A stretch of 18,818 nt of DNA, taken from NCBI GenBank assembly GCA_021737445.1, contig JAIPDY010000042.1, forward strand, positions 1-18,818, given 5' to 3'. Source of the stretch: Desulfotignum sp. (lineage in GTDB: Bacteria > Desulfobacterota > Desulfobacteria > Desulfobacterales > Desulfobacteraceae). The translations under genes and the position numbers were made by a program. This document shows, one piece after another, positions 12,761 to 18,818 of this stretch; positions within the stretch are counted from its first letter, which is position 1; each line of letters begins with the position of its first letter. A model generated the notes under the pieces. It was not told where the DNA came from, ran no database searches, and worked only from the letters and a program-made list of their open reading frames with translations.

Positions 12761-14461
12761 ATGAAACTGTTGTTTGTCAACCCGGTATGCCTGGATAAGC
12801 GCATCACGGATGCAGATGCACAGGTGGTGCCTGTGGGCCTGTATTATCTGGCGGCCCAGGTGCTGGCCGCAGGGTTTGAGGCTGCCATCCTCAACCTGGC
12901 CCGGGACGGGGTGACAGACCCGGATGCAGTCCTTGCCGCGGCGCTCCAATCGCAGCAACCCGACATCATAGGGTTCTCCGTGACAAACCCCACCCGGTTT
13001 TCCGCCATCTCCCTGGCCCAAACCGCCAGAAAAATACTGCCTGAAGCAGCTGTTGTGTTCGGCGGGCCCGCCCCTACCTTTATGGCGGATTATTTTTTTT
13101 CCGCCTGCCCGGCCCTTGATTTTATTGTTTCAGGAGAAGGAGAACTGACCTGTCTGGCCCTGGCCAAGGCCCTGGATGCCGGGGATATGAATGCTGTCAG
13201 CCGGATACCGGGGCTGGTGATAAGAGATGGCGGCACAATAAAAAAAACCGGGCCTGCCCCGTTGATCCAGGACCTGGATCAGCTGGCCCATCCCTCCCGG
13301 TACTTTGCGTTTGCGCACCTGGCCATGTCCAGAGGATGCCCGGGTACCTGCACCTTTTGCGGATCCCCTTTATTCTGGGGAACCCGAAAGATCAGGTCCC
13401 ATTCTCCGGAATGGTTTTTTGAAGAAATATCCACTTTGGCCGGCAAAGGCGTTTCCCATTTTTATATCTGCGATGACACCTTTACCATGGACAGGGACCG
13501 GGTCATCTCCCTGTGCAAAAAATTGATCCGGGCGGACCTGGCCGTTACCTGGCATGCCATTTCCCGGGTGGATTGTGTGGATCCCCAGCTGCTTGCCTGG
13601 ATGCGAAAGGCCGGCTGCATCCAGATCAGTTATGGGGTGGAATCCGGGTCAGACACCATAAAAAAAAGCCTGGGCAAACCTGTTCCCAATCACCGGGCGG
13701 TTCAGGCATTTCACCAGACCGCCGCCCATGGAATCGTGCCCCGGGCCTATTTTATTTACGGATCACCCAAAGAAACCACAGAAACCATCCAGGCCAGCAT
13801 TGATCTGTTGATGCAGCTTCAGCCGCTGGGGGCGGTATTTTACATGCTGGTGATATTTCCCGGCACCCGGCTGTATGAAAAAGCCTTAAAAACCGGCAGG
13901 GTAAAGGAAAATGTCTGGCATCAGAAAATAGAGGACCTGCCCTGGTTTGCGGTGGATGACCAGTTGGATTTCCCGCAGGTCAAGGCTTTTGGTGACGCCC
14001 TTCGCCAGGCTTTTTATACGGGCCTGTCCGCCTTTGCCACCCGTGTGCCCCTGAAGGATGATCCCGAATTATACCGGTTCCATGCTGACTTTCTCTCCAG
14101 GCTGGGCATGACCTTCTCCCACGGGGCGTATGGAAAGGATGAACGGATAAAAGATCCGGATGCCACGGCCCGGTCCCTTTTCACCAGGGCCCTGGCATAC
14201 CACCCGGACCTTCGCGCTTTTCTGGGTCTGGGCATGTTGTGGCTCAAGCACAAAAAGTTTGGCCAGGCCATAGAAATCCTTGACCAGGGCCTGGCCCATT
14301 TTGCCGGCAGCAAGGACCTCGGCCTGTGCAAAGGCATCTGCCTTATGAACCAGAACAGGTTCAGCGATGCACTTGCCTGCCTGTCCTCTTTTGAACCATA
14401 TCCAGATGTCAGGCACTACCTGGCCATCTGCCAAAAAAAACTGGAAAACACCCATGAATAA
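12761..14461 (+). CDS. B12-binding-type radical SAM protein with C-terminal TPR-like repeats
   Basis: A 566-residue protein of the BchE-like radical SAM class. Residues 1-140 form a Rossmann-like cobalamin-binding-type domain (LLFVNP at 3-8, PVGLYYLAA, IIGFSVTNP, VVFGGPAPTF at 98-107, SGEGE at 124-128). No DxHxxG cobalamin-ligand motif is visible, so B12 may be bound base-off without a protein ligand, or not at all. The radical SAM core starts with C193-x3-C197-x2-C200 (CPGTCTFC), which binds the [4Fe-4S] cluster that cleaves S-adenosylmethionine. Residues of about 470-560 hold TPR-like helical pairs (LRAFLGLGMLWLKHKKFGQA, LGLCKGICLMNQNRF), perhaps for partner binding. I chose ATG 12761 because homology begins there and AAAGG lies 8 bases upstream. 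It overlaps the DUF6178 gene by 8 bp. The substrate is unknown. Confidence 0.9.
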   Translation: MKLLFVNPVCLDKRITDADAQVVPVGLYYLAAQVLAAGFEAAILNLARDGVTDPDAVLAAALQSQQPDIIGFSVTNPTRFSAISLAQTARKILPEAAVVFGGPAPTFMADYFFSACPALDFIVSGEGELTCLALAKALDAGDMNAVSRIPGLVIRDGGTIKKTGPAPLIQDLDQLAHPSRYFAFAHLAMSRGCPGTCTFCGSPLFWGTRKIRSHSPEWFFEEISTLAGKGVSHFYICDDTFTMDRDRVISLCKKLIRADLAVTWHAISRVDCVDPQLLAWMRKAGCIQISYGVESGSDTIKKSLGKPVPNHRAVQAFHQTAAHGIVPRAYFIYGSPKETTETIQASIDLLMQLQPLGAVFYMLVIFPGTRLYEKALKTGRVKENVWHQKIEDLPWFAVDDQLDFPQVKAFGDALRQAFYTGLSAFATRVPLKDDPELYRFHADFLSRLGMTFSHGAYGKDERIKDPDATARSLFTRALAYHPDLRAFLGLGMLWLKHKKFGQAIEILDQGLAHFAGSKDLGLCKGICLMNQNRFSDALACLSSFEPYPDVRHYLAICQKKLENTHE

Positions 14462-16238
14462 AAAACCGATGAAACCCGCCATTGACCATCATCTGGCCAA
14501 CCTGCAGCAGCGGGAGCTCAAACTGCGGTCCCGGCGCAGCAATATTTTAAAAATGGATTCAGAAGGTGCTCTGGATGCGGTTTTTGATGCACCGTCACCC
14601 GCCACCCTGATCCAGTCTTTTCCGGATCAGGACCTGTACTTTCTCATGCACAAAATCGGACCGTCAGATTTCATACCTGTTCTGTCTCTGGCTGCATCAG
14701 ACCAGTGGGAATATATTCTGGATGTGGAGGTATGGGAGGGGGACCGGCTCAATACCCAGGTGATGACCCAGGCCTTTGATCTGCTTTTCAAGGCAGATCC
14801 GGAACGGTTTCTGCGCTGGGTTATCACGGACAAACCTGATTATTTTGAATTTTACCTGTCCAGGCACATGGATATCTTTATCCGGGAACATGATGAATTT
14901 CCGCCGTCAGACTTTGAGGATTATATCACCATAGACGACAAATTCTATTTCAGATTTCCAGAAGAAAAACAAACCGATGATCCGAATATGGATGAGAATG
15001 GCTCTTTTTCTGAAGATATCCAGGCGTCTGAACTCATTGATGCCATGGTCAGGAAACTTGCGGATATGGACCTTTCCGTGTATCACGGCCTGCTTCTGGA
15101 AACCATCAATGTGATGGCGGCAGAAACCGAAGAAGAGCAGTTCCGCCTCAAAAACATCCGCCTGGCGGAAAAAGGATTTCTGCCCTTTCATGAAGCGATC
15201 GGTATCTACCAGCCCACACCCATCACCGCCTTGCGCAAGCGCCCGAGAACACGGGTATCAGGCCCTGACACCTTTGATCCGGACCTGCCCCTGCCCCCCC
15301 AGTGCTTCACCCAGTTTCTGGCAGGCGATGACCTGTTTGTCAAAGCCCTGGCACTGGTGCCGGCCGATTTTATCTTCACCCTGGAATCTGAACTGGCTGC
15401 ATTGGTCAACAAGGTGATCTCTGCAGACCGCCGCAAAATCAGGGACTCGGAAACCATGGCAAAAACCCTCCGCAAAACCACTGCATTCCTGAGCCTGGGG
15501 CTGGAGGTTATCCATAAGGAAAACATCACCCTTGAGGCTGCCCGGGACCTGATCCAGAGCTATTATCTTGAAGACCTTTTCAGGACCGGATCACGGGCCG
15601 GTATTCAACTGAAAACCGCGGCCGTCAACTGGTACAAAAACAGCTTTATCCACAGCCTGAACCTGCCGTTAAGCTTTATGGGAGAAAAATTTCTAGGCAT
15701 AATGGGCGGGCTCCTGCTGGACCGGCCCCTGTATTTTGACAATTATGTGTCTGGTGAGCTCTACCGGCCCTTTGCCTGTTTATCAGACATTCGGAAAACC
15801 CGGCACGCCATAGACAAAATGATGGGACTGGACAGGCTGCTGGCCCGGCTGGACCCGGATATCACCTCGTTCAAAAAAGGGGTACTGACATACAAAAGCC
15901 TGCTTCTCACCCTCTGGGCCAAAGACCGCCTGGGTCTTGAAAAAGACCTTTCCCCCATTGCCGCAGACACTTTTAAGCCTTTTTTCATAGCCCTGTTTGC
16001 CACCGAACTGGCTGACGAAACCGGCGATACCCCGGACAAGACAGGCGATATCAGAACCGATGACCTGATTTTATGGGCCGCAGAAGCCATCGGCCTTGAG
16101 AGGGCATCTGATCTGCCCGGTCCTTTGAGACAGCTGCTCACAGAGCTTGTGACAGAAATTCAGGATGAATACGGCACTGTCCGGCCAGACCGGATGGATC
16201 TGAGATTTATCCCCCATTTTCTTTTAAAAACCGGATAG
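14454..16238 (+). CDS. DUF6178 family protein
   Basis: A 594-residue cytoplasmic-looking protein that I place in DUF6178, a family seen mainly in sulfate-reducing Desulfobacterota; this is from memory of the family pattern. No catalytic motif, signal peptide or clear membrane span is visible. Features are an N-terminal basic segment (LKLRSRRSNILKM), an aspartate-rich middle (FPPSDFEDYITIDDKFYF), FRLKNIRLAEKGFLPFHEA around residue 230-250, and a helical C-terminal half. The start ATG 14454 lies inside the radical SAM gene and overlaps its stop by 8 bp; in-frame ATG 14469 is an alternative. The overlap suggests the two proteins are made together. It is the only gene in the window that ends in TAG. 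Its function is unknown. Confidence 0.78.
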   Translation: MNKKPMKPAIDHHLANLQQRELKLRSRRSNILKMDSEGALDAVFDAPSPATLIQSFPDQDLYFLMHKIGPSDFIPVLSLAASDQWEYILDVEVWEGDRLNTQVMTQAFDLLFKADPERFLRWVITDKPDYFEFYLSRHMDIFIREHDEFPPSDFEDYITIDDKFYFRFPEEKQTDDPNMDENGSFSEDIQASELIDAMVRKLADMDLSVYHGLLLETINVMAAETEEEQFRLKNIRLAEKGFLPFHEAIGIYQPTPITALRKRPRTRVSGPDTFDPDLPLPPQCFTQFLAGDDLFVKALALVPADFIFTLESELAALVNKVISADRRKIRDSETMAKTLRKTTAFLSLGLEVIHKENITLEAARDLIQSYYLEDLFRTGSRAGIQLKTAAVNWYKNSFIHSLNLPLSFMGEKFLGIMGGLLLDRPLYFDNYVSGELYRPFACLSDIRKTRHAIDKMMGLDRLLARLDPDITSFKKGVLTYKSLLLTLWAKDRLGLEKDLSPIAADTFKPFFIALFATELADETGDTPDKTGDIRTDDLILWAAEAIGLERASDLPGPLRQLLTELVTEIQDEYGTVRPDRMDLRFIPHFLLKTG

Positions 16239-16286
16239 ACGGCAGCCGGCTCCTGGTTTTTCCCAGTGCGGGTCTAAAAAATTAAC

Positions 16287-16314
16287 TTGCAATAAATTAG
16301 TTCTGTGGTATAGT
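16287..16314 (+). promoter_or_regulatory. Sigma70-like promoter of the DEAD-box helicase
   Basis: TTGCAA (16287-16292) and TATAGT (16309-16314) are separated by 16 bases. Transcription would begin near 16321, leaving a leader of about 140 nt. The upstream A/T-rich bases (16276-16285) could act as an UP-like element. Confidence 0.6.
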
Positions 16315-16320
16315 TACTCT

Positions 16321-16461
16321 TTATCGGTACCCTCCGGTCGGTACCTGCGAGTATTGCGGTTGATTCCTTTTCTTAATTTGCCCCAATCCTTTACAATTTT
16401 ATTATCTCAGCCTGGATCGGTTCTGCGTTTTGCAGACGGGCGATTAAGAGGAGAACTACCT
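16321..16461 (+). promoter_or_regulatory. Long structured 5' leader of the DEAD-box helicase
   Basis: About 140 nt of untranslated leader lie between the promoter and the ATG at 16462. Two hairpins are visible: GGTACC twice (16326-16331 and 16340-16345) around an 8-nt loop, and TCTGC/GCAGA (16422-16426, 16432-16436) around a 5-nt loop. Between them is a pyrimidine- and A/T-rich stretch. GAGGAG (16448-16453) lies 8 bases before the ATG, just after the second hairpin. Long leaders are known on cold-shock and RNA helicase mRNAs, so autoregulation or temperature control is possible but inferred. Confidence 0.4.
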
Positions 16462-17778
16462 ATGTCGTTTCAAAATCTGGGGCTTTGCGCCCCTTTGCTC
16501 CGTGCCATTGAGGCACTGGGCCACACCACCCCAACACCCATTCAGGAAAAAGCCATTCCCAGGGTTCTGGAAGGAACAGATGTTCTTGCCGGAGCCCGCA
16601 CAGGCACCGGGAAAACAGCAGCATTTGCCCTGCCCATTCTCCAGCGCCTGGACCAGGATAAAACGAAACCGCAGCTTCCCAGGGCATTGATCCTGACCCC
16701 CACCCGGGAACTGGCTGCCCAGGTTGAAAATGATTTCAAAGCCTATGGCCGGTTTCTGTCCCTGCGCACGGCCGTGATTTTCGGCGGGGTCAACATCAAT
16801 CCCCAGATCAGACAGTTTCAAAAAGGTGTGGACATCCTGGTGGCCACTCCGGGAAGACTGCTGGATCATGTGGGCAGGAAAACCCTGGATCTTTCCTGTG
16901 TCAAATTCCTGGTTCTGGATGAAGCAGACCGCATGCTGGACATGGGGTTTATCCATGACATCCGCAAAGTGATCAGATGCCTGCCTGTCAAACGCCAGAG
17001 CATGCTTTTTTCAGCCACCTATACAAAAGAAATCCGGAACCTGGCTGACGGACTGCTCAAAACCCCGGCCCAAATTGAAGTTTCCCCGGGCAACTCAGCC
17101 CCCCAGGCCATTGACCAGGAGGTGTATCAGGTAACCCAGGACGGTAAACGCGGTCTGCTGTCCGGCCTTATCCGGGACGGTAACTGGCACCAGACCCTGG
17201 TATTTACCCGCACCAAACACCGGGCAAACCGGCTGACCAAACAATTGCTCAGCGACGGCATCACGGCAGCAGCCATCCACGGCAACAAAAGCCAGGCCAC
17301 CCGGACCCGGGCACTTGCTGATTTTAAAAGCGGAGCGGTCCAGACCCTGGTGGCCACGGATATTGCGGCCCGGGGCCTGGATATCAAGCACCTGCCCCAT
17401 GTGGTAAATTTTGATATGCCCCATGTGGCCGAAGATTATATCCACAGGATCGGCCGCACCGGCCGTGCCGGTGAACAGGGCGCAGCCCTTTCTCTGGTAA
17501 GCAGTGATGAACAGGGGCTTTTAGCCAATATACAGCGCCTGCTCAAAAAACAGCTCCCGGTCAAGCAGGCCCAGGCCAGCCCTGTCAAAAAATCGTCCCG
17601 GCCGGCTGCCCCGGCCAAACCTGCTTCAGGTGTGACAACACCCGGACCCGGGTCCAGAAAGACCCGGCCCACAGCCAGCCCGGCCCGGCCCGATACCGGA
17701 CGTAGACCCAAAAACACCAGCTGGCTGCCCTCAGGCCTTAAGCCCAAAAGACAGGCTGCTGCCTGGTCTGCGGTATAA
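16462..17778 (+). CDS. DEAD-box ATP-dependent RNA helicase (RhlE-like)
   Basis: A 438-residue RNA helicase that uses ATP to unwind short RNA duplexes, in ribosome assembly, mRNA decay or cold adaptation. Motifs in order: Q motif TPTPIQ (23-28), Walker A ARTGTGKT (45-52), PTRELA (80-85), GG (108-109), TPGR (129-132), DEAD (153-156), SAT (184-186), LVFTRTKHRAN, TDIAARGLD and HRIGRTGRAG. The core is RhlE-like. After about residue 370 comes a basic, Pro/Ala/Lys-rich tail (SPVKKSSRPAAPAKPAS, RRPKN) likely to bind RNA non-specifically. I chose ATG 16462 because of GAGGAG 8 bases upstream; an in-frame open stretch before it (from 16354) is leader. It appears monocistronic with its own promoter. Confidence 0.95.
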   Translation: MSFQNLGLCAPLLRAIEALGHTTPTPIQEKAIPRVLEGTDVLAGARTGTGKTAAFALPILQRLDQDKTKPQLPRALILTPTRELAAQVENDFKAYGRFLSLRTAVIFGGVNINPQIRQFQKGVDILVATPGRLLDHVGRKTLDLSCVKFLVLDEADRMLDMGFIHDIRKVIRCLPVKRQSMLFSATYTKEIRNLADGLLKTPAQIEVSPGNSAPQAIDQEVYQVTQDGKRGLLSGLIRDGNWHQTLVFTRTKHRANRLTKQLLSDGITAAAIHGNKSQATRTRALADFKSGAVQTLVATDIAARGLDIKHLPHVVNFDMPHVAEDYIHRIGRTGRAGEQGAALSLVSSDEQGLLANIQRLLKKQLPVKQAQASPVKKSSRPAAPAKPASGVTTPGPGSRKTRPTASPARPDTGRRPKNTSWLPSGLKPKRQAAAWSAV

Positions 17779-17779
17779 T
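17774..17779 (+). promoter_or_regulatory. Possible -10 element (TATAAT) for cfa
   Basis: A perfect TATAAT overlaps the helicase stop codon, about 60 bases before the cfa start. The bases 17 upstream are a poor match to TTGACA, so this would be a weak promoter or one read by a stationary-phase-type sigma factor. No terminator hairpin is seen in the 60-bp gap, so read-through from the helicase is equally possible. Confidence 0.3.
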
Positions 17780-17838
17780 TATATAAAAAGCCACCTGCTT
17801 CTTTACCCGAACCAAACGCGCATATATGGAGGAAAAGG

Positions 17839-18818
17839 ATGAAGATGGCGCAGGCAAAAAAAGTCTTTTCAGATATGATGGCCAAAGCCGGTATCCGTGT
17901 GAACGGAGACAGGCCCTTTGATATCCAGGTCAAAAACGATCAATTCTATCAGCGGGTTCTGGCCTCTCCGGCGCTGGGGCTTGGCGAGTCCTATATGGAT
18001 GAATGGTGGGAATGTCCGGCTTTGGACACATTCATAGAAAAAACACTTCGTGCCGATCTTCCCGGCCAGGTCAAACAGGACCGGATGACAGCCTTTAATG
18101 CCCTTATGGCAAGGATATTCAACCTGCAGACCATTCAAAGGGCATTTGCGGTGGGCGAACAGCATTATGACATCGGCAATGACCTGTACCGGGACATGCT
18201 GGACAAGCGGATGCAATACACCTGCGGATACTGGAAAAATGCCCGGAACCTGGAAGAGGCACAGCAAGCCAAGCTGGACATGATCTGCAGGAAAATGGAA
18301 CTGGCCCCTGGGATGACCATTCTGGAGCTGGGGTGTGGCTTCGGCGGCTTTGCCCGGTATGCTGCACAAAAATATCAGGTGTCTGTGACCGGTTTTACAG
18401 TATCAAAGAAACAGGCTGAATTCGGTAAAGAATACTGCAAAGGTCTGCCGGTGGATATCCGGCTGGACGATTACCGGAATGCCTCAGGCACCTATGACCG
18501 CATCCTGTCCATCGGCCTGATGGAACATGTGGGATTTAAAAACTACCGGACCTATATGGATTTGACACACCGTCTGCTCAAAGAAGACGGCATCGCATTT
18601 GTACATACCATCGGTGGAAATGTCACAACTGCGATCTGCAACCCCTGGACAGCCAAATACATTTTTCCCAATTCTGTTCTGCCGTCCATTGCCGCTCTGG
18701 GAGAGGCCATGGAGGGTTTTTTTGTCATGGAGGACTGGCACAATTTCGGAGAAGATTATGACAAAACCCTGATGGCCTGGCACCAGAATTTCAAGGCAGC
18801 CTGGCCCCGGCTCAGGGA
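17839..18818 (+). CDS. cfa: Cyclopropane-fatty-acyl-phospholipid synthase, N-terminal 326 codons (3' end outside window)
   Basis: The enzyme methylates the double bond of unsaturated acyl chains in membrane phospholipids, using S-adenosylmethionine, to make cyclopropane fatty acids. GGAGG lies 6 bases before the ATG. Seen: EQHYDIGNDLYRDMLD (107-122), QYTCGYW (126-132) with C129 matching E. coli Cys139, the SAM-binding ILELGCGFGGFARYAA (161-176), E229 in GLMEHVGFKNY and H256 in HTIG, and Y307 in HNFGEDYDKTLMAW. E229, H256 and Y307 correspond to the bicarbonate ligands of E. coli Cfa. E. coli Cfa has 382 residues, so about 55 C-terminal residues probably lie beyond the right edge. There is no stop up to the last base, and nothing suggests inactivation. 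Confidence 0.95.
   Translation, partial: MKMAQAKKVFSDMMAKAGIRVNGDRPFDIQVKNDQFYQRVLASPALGLGESYMDEWWECPALDTFIEKTLRADLPGQVKQDRMTAFNALMARIFNLQTIQRAFAVGEQHYDIGNDLYRDMLDKRMQYTCGYWKNARNLEEAQQAKLDMICRKMELAPGMTILELGCGFGGFARYAAQKYQVSVTGFTVSKKQAEFGKEYCKGLPVDIRLDDYRNASGTYDRILSIGLMEHVGFKNYRTYMDLTHRLLKEDGIAFVHTIGGNVTTAICNPWTAKYIFPNSVLPSIAALGEAMEGFFVMEDWHNFGEDYDKTLMAWHQNFKAAWPRLR

Noticed and set aside
14367..14453. Longer N terminus for the DUF6178 protein
   Set aside because: It overlaps the radical SAM gene by a further 87 bases without a ribosome site advantage; ATG 14454 gives a normal 8-bp overlap.
1..18818. Mobile elements, CRISPR arrays, tRNA or rRNA genes, attachment sites
   Set aside because: No transposase or integrase motif, spaced direct repeats, tRNA-like cloverleaf or rRNA core sequence was seen in reading both strands, and codon use is uniform throughout.

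Overview
The window reads as a chromosomal segment of an anaerobic, sulfate-reducing Desulfobacterota, most like the Desulfobacteraceae. The clues are GC-rich coding DNA, a DUF3786 protein with a CODH/ACS-type cysteine motif, a DUF6178 protein, a flavodoxin/two-[4Fe-4S] fusion, a BchE-like radical SAM protein and sulfonate-desulfonation capacity. The taxonomic call is inference. No tRNA, rRNA, CRISPR array, transposase or integrase was seen.

Bases 1-5700 (plus strand) are a tight catabolic operon: a partial SDR oxidoreductase, a ThDP-dependent decarboxylase/lyase interrupted by an in-frame TAG, a BASS-family Na+-coupled transporter, a second SDR, and sulfoacetaldehyde acetyltransferase (Xsc). 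Xsc splits sulfoacetaldehyde with phosphate into acetyl phosphate and sulfite. The likely logic is sulfonate import, oxidation by one or two SDRs, ThDP-dependent C-C cleavage to sulfoacetaldehyde, then desulfonation. In a sulfate reducer the sulfite would serve as electron acceptor and acetyl phosphate as carbon and energy source. The upstream chemistry is inference; only Xsc is firm.

Bases 5701-9209 (minus strand) hold three co-directional genes, transcribed cupin, then EFR1-type flavodoxin/ferredoxin, then a Lon-like AAA+ protease. A 13-bp perfect hairpin separates the protease from the convergent xsc operon.

Bases 9210-11330 hold an unrecognised helical protein (plus strand) behind a good sigma70-like promoter, convergent with the DUF3786 protein (minus strand).

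Bases 11331-16238 (plus strand) start from an overlapping divergent promoter region and form a probable four-gene operon: rdgB with a TTG start, a nitroreductase-fold protein, a B12-binding-type radical SAM protein with a TPR-like tail, and a DUF6178 protein overlapping it by 8 bp.

Bases 16239-18818 hold a promoter and a roughly 140-nt structured leader, an RhlE-like DEAD-box RNA helicase, and the first 326 codons of cyclopropane-fatty-acyl-phospholipid synthase (cfa), which runs off the right edge.

The points most worth attention are the TAG at the domain boundary of the ThDP enzyme and the unusual gene set around xsc. Of the 15 gene ends visible, 8 use TGA, 6 TAA and 1 TAG, not counting the internal TAG.
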